Positions 53,260-62,017 of a stretch of DNA of 64,000 nucleotides are shown one piece after another (positions within the stretch are counted from its first letter, which is position 1; each line of letters opens with the position of its first letter). The stretch lies in NCBI RefSeq assembly GCF_014191715.1, contig NZ_JACHWY010000001.1:992001-1056000 (forward strand), written 5' to 3'. The translations under genes were made by a program, and so were the position numbers. Under the pieces are notes generated by a model. The model was not told where the DNA came from. It searched no databases and saw nothing but the letters and a program-made list of their open reading frames with translations. Source of the stretch: Litorivivens lipolytica (GTDB lineage: Bacteria; Pseudomonadota; Gammaproteobacteria; Pseudomonadales; Spongiibacteraceae).

Positions 53260-54444
53260 ATGCCCATGCCAGAGCCAACCAAGCGCAGTTCCCTGTTTTT
53301 CAAAACGCTACTTCCCCTTGTCGCGCTCGCGGTGGGCGTTATGGCTTACCAGTATCAGATCAGCAATCCCCCCCTGATCGAGAAGAAACCGCTTGAAGCC
53401 CACTATCCCACCGTCGAAGTCGTTATCGCGGAACCGAAAGACACCGAAGTCGAAGTGTATTCGCAGGGTACAGTCCGCCCCCGCAGCGAAACCGTATTGA
53501 AGCCGGAAGTTTCAGGGCGTGTCGTCTGGATATCACCGCAACTGGTCAACGGTGGCTTGTTCGCCGAGGGCGAAAAACTCCTGGAAATCGACGACACCGA
53601 CTACCGCACCGCGCTGGCTTCCAGCAAAACGGCTCACGTGCGAGCGGAAGTAGAGTTTGACCACGCGAATCGGGAATTAAAGCGCATCGAATCACTGCAC
53701 CGCCGCAACCTCGCCAGCGAAACTCAGCTGGATCAGGCCCGTCGCAGCTTCCGCCTTGCCGAAGCAACACTAAATGAATCGCGCATCCAACAACAGCAGG
53801 CACAGACCAATTTGGAACGCACGGTGATCAAAGCCCCCTTTGCCGGGCGGGTGCGCAAGGAATCGGTCGATTTTGGGCAGTACCTGACACAGGGCGAAAA
53901 TATCGCCACGCTCTACGCCACCGATTTCTACGAAGTCCACCTGCCTATCGGTATTGAGCAATTTGTCTACCTCGATATTCCTCCCGGCACTCAGGGCGTT
54001 CTGCCACCCGACAGCACGCTGCCGGTGACCATTGCCGGCAATATTGGCACACGCGAATTTTACTGGAGCGGTGAACTGCAGCGGACGGAGGGCGAGATCG
54101 ATGCCGCCACCCGCCTGGTTTATGGCGTTGTGACTGTTGAAAATAAAGTGTTGCCGAATCACCCGCCACTGTTGGTCGGCATGTTCGTAAAAGCAGCCAT
54201 TCAGGGCAAGGTGTTCCCTGACGTCGTGACTCTGCCGCGCAACGCGCTGCGCGATAATAATCAGGTTCTTGTGGTCGATGAAAATAATCGCCTGCATTTC
54301 AGGCAGGTCATTGTGCTCCGCGTACAAGGCGATGAGGTACTGATTCAGTCCGGGCTGAAGCCCGGTGAAGCAGTCTGCATTTCGCCCTTGACGGTGGCCG
54401 TTGAAGGCATGCGCGTTAATATCAGTCCCGCCAAGGGAGTGTAA
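53260..54444 (+). CDS. RND efflux periplasmic adaptor subunit
   Basis: A 394-residue membrane-fusion protein with one N-terminal helix (about 14-32), barrel-sandwich hybrid (VYSQGTVRPRSETVLKPEVSGRV), alpha-hairpin (about 110-190, Arg/Glu/Gln-rich), the IKAPFAGRVRKESVDFGQYLTQG lipoyl half and a beta-barrel domain. It links the pump encoded two bases downstream to a TolC-type channel, which is not in the window. Substrates cannot be read from sequence. Confidence 0.92.
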   Translation: MPMPEPTKRSSLFFKTLLPLVALAVGVMAYQYQISNPPLIEKKPLEAHYPTVEVVIAEPKDTEVEVYSQGTVRPRSETVLKPEVSGRVVWISPQLVNGGLFAEGEKLLEIDDTDYRTALASSKTAHVRAEVEFDHANRELKRIESLHRRNLASETQLDQARRSFRLAEATLNESRIQQQQAQTNLERTVIKAPFAGRVRKESVDFGQYLTQGENIATLYATDFYEVHLPIGIEQFVYLDIPPGTQGVLPPDSTLPVTIAGNIGTREFYWSGELQRTEGEIDAATRLVYGVVTVENKVLPNHPPLLVGMFVKAAIQGKVFPDVVTLPRNALRDNNQVLVVDENNRLHFRQVIVLRVQGDEVLIQSGLKPGEAVCISPLTVAVEGMRVNISPAKGV

Positions 54445-54446
54445 CC

Positions 54447-57400
54447 GTGCACGCGCTTATTCGCTGGTTCGTCCATAACCCCGTCGCAGCCAACCTGATG
54501 ATGTGGGTGCTGCTGATTGCCGGCGGGCTGACACTCACCAACACCTACCGCGAAGAATTTCCCAACCTCGCCACTGATGTGGTGCGCGTGACCGTACCCT
54601 ATCTGGGCGCGTCCCCGGCTGAAGTGGAAGAATCCGTCTGCATTCGGGTTGAAGAAGCCATCGAAGGCACCCCCAATATCAAAAAGATATTGACCACAGC
54701 GCAAGAAGGCGCCTGTGTCACCCGTGTAGAACTCGAGGGCGGTGCCGACAAGGGCAAGGTCGTCGATGACATTAAAAGCCGTGTCGATGGCATTGACTCC
54801 TTCCCGGAAGACGCGGAGGAGCCTCAGGTCAAGGAAGAGGACATCCTCACCCACGTGTTACACATCCTCCTGTCAGGCAAGGCCGACGAACGCAGTCTGA
54901 AGGAACTGGCCTACCAGATTCGCGATGACATCGTCGAACTGCCCGGTGTTTCGCAGGCCGAGGTGACCTATGTTCGCCCCTACGAGATGTCGATCGAAGT
55001 CTCTGAACATACTTTGCGCCGCTATGGCCTGACACTGGAACGGGTAGCCGACGCTATTCGTGCCAGCTCACTGGATCTACCGGGTGGTGCTGTTAAAACA
55101 GAAAGTGGCGAAGTCTTGCTGCGCACCAAAGCACAGGCTTACAGCGCGCGTGATTTTGAAGAAATCATCGTACTGACCCGAGATGACGGCAGCGTCGTTA
55201 CCCTCGGCGATATTGCCGATGTGGTTGATGGCTTCAAGGATCAGGATCTGCGGGTACGCTTTGACGGCAGCCCGGCGGTGATGATTCAGGTCAAACGGAT
55301 TGGCCGGGAAGACGTGATCAATCTGGCGGAACGAGTAAAGACCTATCTGGAACAGGCCGAAGCGGACCTGCCCGAGGGTATCACCATGACGCTGTGGAAG
55401 GACGAATCACAGGATCTGGTGGACCGACTGGAACTGCTGCGCACCAATGCCGGCTCCGGTCTACTGCTCGTCTTGCTGGTACTGTCACTGTTTTTGAAAC
55501 CCAACTTGGCCTTTTGGGTTGCTGTCGGGATTCCGGTTGCGCTGGCGGGGAGCCTGCTGATATTCCCCTTCGCTGAAATCGCTATCTCGACGATGTCGAT
55601 TCTCGCCTTTATCCTCGTCCTCGGTATTCTGGTGGATGATGCGGTGGTCGTTGCCGAGCGCATCTACGCCCACCAGCTGAAAGGCCTCGGACCGAAGGAA
55701 GCGGCGGTCGCTGGCACGCAGGAAGTCTCACTGCCCGTGATTTTCGGCGTACTAACCAGCATGGTCGCCTTTATGCCCTTTTTGTTTATTGATGTGACGA
55801 TGGGCGCCTGGTTTGCGGTATTGGGCGTCGTGGTTATCGCCGCCCTGTTTTTCAGCATTGTTGAATCCCAGCTGATTTTGCCGGTGCATTTATCACACCG
55901 CATCCTTACCCACAGCCGACGTCACAACCGCGAATCCTGGCTGCCTCGACAACTGCAGGCGCTGGCCGATCATATCTACAAGCCGATACTGCAATTTACC
56001 CTGCGCTGGCGCTACCTGGCACTGGCGGTTGGCATTGCCGGCCTGATCGCAGTCAGCGGCTTGGTCGCCAGTGGCCGACTGACGCTTCAGTATTTCCCCA
56101 ACGTCGTGGGTGAACGTCTCTACGCCACCCTGACCATGCCCGCCGGCACCGAGAAAGCAACCATGCTGGCTAAAGTCCAGCAGATCGAGCAAGCCGCTTA
56201 TCAGCTTAAAGAAGAGCTCGACGCCGAGCTTGCGGCGGGTGAACCAAGTCGGGTAAAACATGTACTGTCGTCTATCGGCGCCCCGCTAATCAAAGGTTCC
56301 ATTGGCGACGATACCTTTGCCGGTGGCCATTTTGCCGAAGTGGCTCTGGAAATTCTGAACCCGGATGACTACGACCTCGATCCGAATGCCATCGTTGCGC
56401 GTTGGCGAGAACTCAGCGGTGTTATTCCCGGCGCGCTGGAAATGACCTTTACCGCATCCGCTTTCTCGGTCGGGAAAGCACTTGATCTGCAATTGCGTGG
56501 CGATTCAACCGAAGACCTCAGACAGGCTGCCGCCATCCTGAAGAATGCGCTGGCAGAACTGCCGGGCGTATTCGATATCACCGACACCTTCCGGCCGGGC
56601 AAACTTGAAATCCAGTTGGACCTGAAACCCGAAGCACGCACCCTCGGCCTCACCACGGCCGCGCTGGCCAATCAGGTTCGCGAAGCGTTTTACGGCCTCG
56701 AGGTACAGCGCATTCAGCGCGGGCCTGACGACGTGCGCGTGATGGTCAGGTTCCCCGAAAGCGAGCGGCGCTCAATCGGTGATATCGAAGACATGATGAT
56801 CCGCACCGACAGCGGTGCTGAAGTGCCGTTCAACAGTGTGGCCAAGGTTTCCATGGGGCGCGGCTTTTCGTCTATCCAGCGGGTAGACGGCAAACAGGTT
56901 GTCTCGGTGCAGGCAAATATTGATCGCACCGTTAATACGCCCGAAGCGATTATCGAACATGCGGTGGCTGACATTCTCCCGCAAATCGTTCGCGACTTTC
57001 CTGCGGTTGAATACTCACTGGCTGGCGAAGCGGAAGAACGCGCCTCATCACTGGCCAGCCTGCTGCGCAATATGCTGATCGCCTTGTTTGTGATTTACAG
57101 CTTGCTGGCCATTCCACTGAAGTCTTATTTTCAACCCTTCATCATTATGGGGGTGATCCCCTTCGGCTTGATCGGTTCGCTGCTCGGGCACTACCTTCTC
57201 GGCTATGACCTGATTTTCTGGTCACTTCTGGGCATCGTTGCGATGGCCGGCGTGGTGGTGAACTCGGGGCTGGTTCTGGTGGACTATATCAACCAGCGCC
57301 GCAGCGAAGGCATGAACGTGCGCGACGCGGCAATTGAAGCCGGCGTGGTAAGGTTCCGGCCGATTATCTTGACCAGCCTGACGACCTTCGTGGGCTTGAT

Positions 57401-57593
57401 TCCGCTGATTACCAACCACACCCTGACTACCTTTATGTTTGTGCCACTGGCGGTATCGCTGGCCTTTGGCGTATTGATTGCGTCTGCGGTAAACCTGCTG
57501 ATGGTGCCGGCAAGCTATCTGATTCTCGAGGATATACTGCGTCTATTTAGCGGTCGCCGGGAAGAGGAAACAGAGGAAGAGCTGACCACCTGA
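54447..57593 (+). CDS. RND efflux pump permease
   Basis: A 1048-residue AcrB/MMPL-like resistance-nodulation-division transporter with 12 helices and two large periplasmic loops. The proton-relay Asp pair is present in LGILVDDAVVVAERIYAH (helix 4). Porter domain motif EVEESVCIRVEEAIEGTPNI and GMVVNSGLVLVDYINQRR-like helix 11 segment are seen. GTG 54447 with GGGAG seven bases upstream; it follows the adaptor by two bases. Confidence 0.93.
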   Translation: MHALIRWFVHNPVAANLMMWVLLIAGGLTLTNTYREEFPNLATDVVRVTVPYLGASPAEVEESVCIRVEEAIEGTPNIKKILTTAQEGACVTRVELEGGADKGKVVDDIKSRVDGIDSFPEDAEEPQVKEEDILTHVLHILLSGKADERSLKELAYQIRDDIVELPGVSQAEVTYVRPYEMSIEVSEHTLRRYGLTLERVADAIRASSLDLPGGAVKTESGEVLLRTKAQAYSARDFEEIIVLTRDDGSVVTLGDIADVVDGFKDQDLRVRFDGSPAVMIQVKRIGREDVINLAERVKTYLEQAEADLPEGITMTLWKDESQDLVDRLELLRTNAGSGLLLVLLVLSLFLKPNLAFWVAVGIPVALAGSLLIFPFAEIAISTMSILAFILVLGILVDDAVVVAERIYAHQLKGLGPKEAAVAGTQEVSLPVIFGVLTSMVAFMPFLFIDVTMGAWFAVLGVVVIAALFFSIVESQLILPVHLSHRILTHSRRHNRESWLPRQLQALADHIYKPILQFTLRWRYLALAVGIAGLIAVSGLVASGRLTLQYFPNVVGERLYATLTMPAGTEKATMLAKVQQIEQAAYQLKEELDAELAAGEPSRVKHVLSSIGAPLIKGSIGDDTFAGGHFAEVALEILNPDDYDLDPNAIVARWRELSGVIPGALEMTFTASAFSVGKALDLQLRGDSTEDLRQAAAILKNALAELPGVFDITDTFRPGKLEIQLDLKPEARTLGLTTAALANQVREAFYGLEVQRIQRGPDDVRVMVRFPESERRSIGDIEDMMIRTDSGAEVPFNSVAKVSMGRGFSSIQRVDGKQVVSVQANIDRTVNTPEAIIEHAVADILPQIVRDFPAVEYSLAGEAEERASSLASLLRNMLIALFVIYSLLAIPLKSYFQPFIIMGVIPFGLIGSLLGHYLLGYDLIFWSLLGIVAMAGVVVNSGLVLVDYINQRRSEGMNVRDAAIEAGVVRFRPIILTSLTTFVGLIPLITNHTLTTFMFVPLAVSLAFGVLIASAVNLLMVPASYLILEDILRLFSGRREEETEEELTT

Positions 57594-57603
57594 GGCGGTC
57601 AGC
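57581..57603. terminator. Convergent hairpin between the RND pump and TfoX-like gene
   Basis: GCTGACC (57581-57587) and GGTCAGC (57597-57603) form a 7-bp stem spanning the pump stop codon. No T-run. The motif resembles the hairpin at 32181-32206. Confidence 0.45.
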
Positions 57604-57611
57604 CGAAAGCG

Positions 57612-57968
57612 TTAATGATTAGCCGCGTTGGTCTTGCCTCGAAAGGCCGCGGCGCGCGCCCTGTTGACCCACAGGGCCATATCGCGGTTGTGGCGAAATA
57701 CTTCCGCCGGCGCGTGATAGAAATCCAGTGTCAGTGATTGATCGTTGGTGTCGTAGTGAAAGCGCTCCAGTCCGCGCCGCTCAAATTCTGTGCGGGTTGT
57801 CGCATCGGCCTTCAGATAGAGTTGGTCATTGACCGCGATGGCAAACATCGCGTTGTGTTCGAACAGTCCGACACCACCAAACATACGTCTCAGTTGCACC
57901 CGATCCGCGCCCGGTATCAACTGCAGTACCCGCTCGGTAAAATCGACCTCGTTCAAGCTGTGCAGCAT
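57612..57968 (-). CDS. TfoX N-terminal domain protein
   Basis: A 118-residue protein with the TfoX/Sxy N-terminal domain only: RVQLRRMFGGVGLFEHNAMFAIAVNDQLYLKAD. The C-terminal domain of the competence regulator Sxy is missing. Single-domain members are common and of unknown role. It is convergent with the efflux operon and divergent from the glutaminyl cyclase gene. Confidence 0.85.
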   Translation of the reverse strand: MLHSLNEVDFTERVLQLIPGADRVQLRRMFGGVGLFEHNAMFAIAVNDQLYLKADATTRTEFERRGLERFHYDTNDQSLTLDFYHAPAEVFRHNRDMALWVNRARAAAFRGKTNAANH

Positions 57969-58172
57969 TCAGTACCCCCTACAACGTGCCACTGCTTATG
58001 GGGTACATCAAATAGCAACTGAGCCGGCCGCTCAAGGAATCATGTCTCAGCTACAGTGTTAACAATTCAACATTCTGCAAGGCAATACCTCAGCGTCAGG
58101 TGTCAACTTTCGCAAGCCCTCTCGCTGAGCTAAACTAAGCCGGTTTTTCCGATATAAACTCGGAGCATTCCA

Positions 58173-58946
58173 CTGAAAGTCTCGCCGCTTTTTTTATTGC
58201 TGCTATTCTGCCTGCTCACCGCCCTGCCGATCAGCAGGGCCGACTATACGCTGATTGAAAGCTACCCCCACTACAGTCGCGCCTTTACCCAGGGTTTGCT
58301 CCTGCACGATAAACAGCTCTATGAAAGCAGCGGCGGCTACGGCAAATCCTTTCTGATCTACGGTGATCTGCGCGGTGGGCACCGGCAGTTGGCACTGCCC
58401 GCTGAGTACTTTGCCGAAGGTATGACGATCCTCAACAACAAGCTTTTCGTACTGACCTGGAAGCGCGGTACCGCTCTGGTCTTTGACCCGGTAACGCTCG
58501 GTTTTATCGAGCGCTATCATTATCCAGGTGAGGGCTGGGGACTTACCGACAATGGCCAGGAACTGATTATGAGTGACGGCAGCCACGAGCTGCGCTTTAT
58601 CGACCCGCTAAATTTCTCCGAACGTCGCCGGATTCAGGTCACCTATCGCGGCAAACCCATGAAACTTTTGAATGAATTGGAATGGCACAAGGGCCTGATT
58701 CTGGCCAATCAGTGGCAAACCAACCGCATTCTGGTAATCGATGAAGCCAGTGGTGAGGTACTGAAGCTGCTCGATTTGACGGGGCTCTATCCGCCGACCG
58801 TACGCGCGCCCGGCACCGATGTACTGAACGGCATTGCCTACGATCCGGATAGCGACAGCTGGTTGGTAACCGGTAAGTTATGGCCGTGGATATATCGTGT
58901 GAAATTTGACTTACCTTCACCCGCAGCGGTTCGCCAGCTGCCCTGA
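58173..58946 (+). CDS. Glutaminyl-peptide cyclotransferase, CTG start proposed
   Basis: A 257-residue bacterial glutaminyl cyclase (beta-propeller type, plant-like family), which forms N-terminal pyroglutamate on secreted proteins. Recognisable segments: YPHYSRAFTQGLLLHDKQLYESSGGYG, GMTILNNKLFVLTWK, GWGLTDNGQELIMSDGS, LNELEWHKGLILANQW, LNGIAYDPDSDSWLVTGK. No ATG, GTG or TTG gives a complete signal peptide. CTG 58173 does: it has GGAG exactly seven bases upstream and gives a Lys-bearing start with a signal ending near SRA-D. TTG 58197 is the fallback. Confidence 0.8.
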   Translation: MKVSPLFLLLLFCLLTALPISRADYTLIESYPHYSRAFTQGLLLHDKQLYESSGGYGKSFLIYGDLRGGHRQLALPAEYFAEGMTILNNKLFVLTWKRGTALVFDPVTLGFIERYHYPGEGWGLTDNGQELIMSDGSHELRFIDPLNFSERRRIQVTYRGKPMKLLNELEWHKGLILANQWQTNRILVIDEASGEVLKLLDLTGLYPPTVRAPGTDVLNGIAYDPDSDSWLVTGKLWPWIYRVKFDLPSPAAVRQLP

Positions 58947-59025
58947 TTTCCGCTAAGCTTGCGCTCTTGTTTTCGATCTCATTAGGGCTGCGGCAAGGCA
59001 GCCAGAACAGGAGTTTCGCAGCTTT

Positions 59026-61962
59026 ATGCCACAACCCGCGCACCCGGCTTTTACCCTTCAGCGCCAGCAGACCATCAACGCCCTGAACCTGACCGTTGAG
59101 GAGTACCAACACCAGCGCACCGGTGCCGTGCACTACCATCTGGCGGCTGATCATCCGGAAAATGTCTTTATGGTGGCCTTGCGCACCATTCCTCAAGATT
59201 CCACCGGCGTCGCTCACATCCTAGAGCACACCGCACTGTGCGGTAGCCGCCGCTTTCCGGTGCGCGACCCGTTTTTCATGATGATCCGGCGCTCTCTGAA
59301 TACCTTTATGAACGCCCTGACTAGTTCTGACTGGACCGCCTACCCCTTTGCCAGCCAGAACCGTAAAGATTTTCAGAACCTGCTGGAGGTCTACCTCGAC
59401 GCGGTGTTCTTTTCTCGACTCGACCCTTTGGACTTTGCCCAGGAAGGCCACCGCCTGGAATTCAGCGATCCCCAAAACCCAAACAGCGAGTTGCAATTCA
59501 AGGGAGTCGTCTTCAATGAAATGAAGGGCGCCATGAGTTCAGTGCCCAGCCAGCTGTGGCAGAGCATCTGCAGTCATCTGTTCCCAACGGTCACCTACCA
59601 CCACAACAGTGGTGGCGAACCGGAAAACATCCCGGACCTCAGCTACAACGAGCTCAAGGCGTTTTACCAGAAGCACTATCACCCCAGTAACGCTATTTTC
59701 ATGACCTTCGGCGATATTCCAGCCGCAGAGCATCAGGCCAATTTTGAAGCGCTCGCGCTCAAGGAATTTGACGCGCTGCCAGAAACCATTGGTGTACCCA
59801 ATGAGCAACGCTACAGCGAACCGCAGCGAGTACAGGAATTCTATCCCTTCACCGAGCAGGAAAGCGGTGAGCAGGACAAGCGCCACCATGTGGTCATGGG
59901 CTGGCTGCTCGGCCCCTCTACCGATCTCGAAGCGGCATTGGAAGCGCAGCTGCTTAACAACGTGCTGCTGGACAACAGCGCCTCTCCCCTACTCCATGCG
60001 CTGGAAACCAGCAAGTTGGGCACCTCGCCCTCGCCCCTCTGCGGCCTCGAAGATTCCATGAAGGAAATGGTCTTTGTCTGTGGCCTCGAAGGCTGTGGTA
60101 AGGATGCCGTTGACGGTGTCGAAACCCTGATTCTGTCGACGCTTGAAAAAGTGGCGACTGAAGGTGTTGCGCAAGAACAACTGGAGGCCATGCTCAACCA
60201 GCTGGAACTGCAACAGCGTGAAATCTCCGGTGACAGTTACCCCTACGGTCTGCAGTTGCTGTTGAATTCACTCGGCAGTGCGACCCATCGCGGCGACCCC
60301 ATTGCCCTGCTCGATATGGAGCCGGCCATCGCCGCCATTCGCAAGAAAATCAGCGATCCTGATTACATCAAAGGGCTGGCCAAAACCCTGCTGCTGGACA
60401 ATCCTCACCGCGTCACCCTGCACATGGCGCCAGACACCAGCCTGCCGGAAAAACGCCAGCAAGCCGAGAAAGCGCGTCTGGCCGAGATTAAAAGTACGCT
60501 GAGTGAGGAAGAAAAAACCGCCATCATCGAGCAGGCAGCCGCCCTTGAAGCACGACAGCAGATGGTGGAGGACGAGTCCATTTTGCCCAAGGTCGGACTA
60601 GAGGATATTTCCGAAGGCCTGCCCGACATTCCGTCAGAGGATAGCACCTGCGCCAATCTGTCTCTGACCTGGTACAGCCGCGGTACCAATGGCTTGGTCT
60701 ATCAGCAGTTGATTACCGCCCTGCCTTCCATTCCCGACGATCTGCTGCCATTGATTAATAATTACCACACGGCACTCACGGAAGTGGGCGTTGGCGAAGC
60801 CAGCTATCTGGAAACCCAAGCCCGACAGGCTGCCGTGTGCGGATCGATTGCGTCCTTCCCCAGTTACCGCGCAGCGGTTGATAACGAACAGCAACTGCTG
60901 GGCTACAGCGTATTGAGCAGCAAAGCGCTGCAGCGTTTTCACCGCCAGCAGAGTGAACTCCTGTACGACACCTTTGAGAACGCGCGCTTTGACGAACACG
61001 AACGCCTCCGCGAACTGCTGGCGCAGCAGCGCGCCCACGCGGAAAACAGCATTACCGGTAATGGCCACATGTTTGCCATGCAGGCCGCTTGCAGTGAGAT
61101 GAGCCCTCTCGCCGCCTTGTCACATCGTCTGTCGGGGCTGGCAGGCATTCAGTCCCTTAAGAAACGCCACGATGCCGCGCAAAGCGACGAGGGCATCGCC
61201 CAGCATGCCGAACAGCTCAAACGCCTTCACGAACTGTTTAAGCAATCCGACAAGCAGCTGCTCAGCATTGGCGAAGCGGAACTGCGTGACGAGCTGCTAA
61301 AGAGTAACAGTGAGGTATGGGCTGCGGTCGCACGCGGAGAAGCCAAACCGCTTGCGCTACCCAGTGTGCGTCAGGCCGTTCGTCAGGTGTGGGTCACTTC
61401 AGCGGATGTGAACTTCTGCGCCAAGGCTTACGCCACGGTTCCCCTGACGCATCCGGACGCACCGGCCCTTACCGTGCTCGGCGGTTTTCTGCGCAACGGT
61501 TATTTGCACCGGGCCATTCGTGAACAGGGCGGCGCCTACGGCGGCGGAGCCTCGCAGGATTCCAATATCGCGGCCTTCCGCTTCTACTCCTACCGCGATC
61601 CGCGTACCGTCGGAACGCTGGACGATTTCGACAAGGCCCTGCATTGGCTGCAGACAAACCAACATACGGAAGAACAGCTGGAACAGGCGATTCTCGGGGT
61701 AATCAGCAGCCTCGATAAACCGGGCTCACCGGCCGGTGAAGCGAAGCGTGATTTTCAGAATCGGCTATTTGGCCGTAGCAAGGCCATGCGCGATGCCCTG
61801 CGTCAGTCAATTATCGATGTGAGTCTGGACGATTTGCGCCGGGTTGCCGACACCTACCTGAAACCGGAACAGGCCAGCATCGCTGTGCTGACCAATCAGG
61901 CGCGCTACAACGAAGATCAGTCTCGCTATAACGAAATGGAGCTTTCGCTGAATCGGGTCTAA
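59026..61962 (+). CDS. M16C metallopeptidase, PreP/Cym1-like
   Basis: A 978-residue zinc peptidase of the presequence-protease group. The inverted zinc motif HILEH gives His64, Glu67 and His68; the third ligand is expected in GVVFNEMKGAMS (about 160). The length, two M16 halves linked by a helical hairpin, and the C-terminal GGAYGGGAS (Arg/Tyr substrate-site) region fit PreP, which degrades free peptides up to about 65 residues. It is likely cytoplasmic here since no signal peptide is seen. Confidence 0.92.
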   Translation: MPQPAHPAFTLQRQQTINALNLTVEEYQHQRTGAVHYHLAADHPENVFMVALRTIPQDSTGVAHILEHTALCGSRRFPVRDPFFMMIRRSLNTFMNALTSSDWTAYPFASQNRKDFQNLLEVYLDAVFFSRLDPLDFAQEGHRLEFSDPQNPNSELQFKGVVFNEMKGAMSSVPSQLWQSICSHLFPTVTYHHNSGGEPENIPDLSYNELKAFYQKHYHPSNAIFMTFGDIPAAEHQANFEALALKEFDALPETIGVPNEQRYSEPQRVQEFYPFTEQESGEQDKRHHVVMGWLLGPSTDLEAALEAQLLNNVLLDNSASPLLHALETSKLGTSPSPLCGLEDSMKEMVFVCGLEGCGKDAVDGVETLILSTLEKVATEGVAQEQLEAMLNQLELQQREISGDSYPYGLQLLLNSLGSATHRGDPIALLDMEPAIAAIRKKISDPDYIKGLAKTLLLDNPHRVTLHMAPDTSLPEKRQQAEKARLAEIKSTLSEEEKTAIIEQAAALEARQQMVEDESILPKVGLEDISEGLPDIPSEDSTCANLSLTWYSRGTNGLVYQQLITALPSIPDDLLPLINNYHTALTEVGVGEASYLETQARQAAVCGSIASFPSYRAAVDNEQQLLGYSVLSSKALQRFHRQQSELLYDTFENARFDEHERLRELLAQQRAHAENSITGNGHMFAMQAACSEMSPLAALSHRLSGLAGIQSLKKRHDAAQSDEGIAQHAEQLKRLHELFKQSDKQLLSIGEAELRDELLKSNSEVWAAVARGEAKPLALPSVRQAVRQVWVTSADVNFCAKAYATVPLTHPDAPALTVLGGFLRNGYLHRAIREQGGAYGGGASQDSNIAAFRFYSYRDPRTVGTLDDFDKALHWLQTNQHTEEQLEQAILGVISSLDKPGSPAGEAKRDFQNRLFGRSKAMRDALRQSIIDVSLDDLRRVADTYLKPEQASIAVLTNQARYNEDQSRYNEMELSLNRV

Positions 61963-61980
61963 GGGCTGATTTGACATACC

Positions 61981-62005
61981 GGCGCGCTTAACGGATAAGC
62001 GCGCC
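61981..62005. terminator. Convergent hairpin between M16C peptidase and acyl-CoA ligase genes
   Basis: GGCGCGCTTA-ACGGA-TAAGCGCGCC, a perfect 10-bp stem between the two stop codons, without T-runs. It may block read-through in both directions. Confidence 0.55.
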
Positions 62006-62017
62006 AGCATAGTACTG

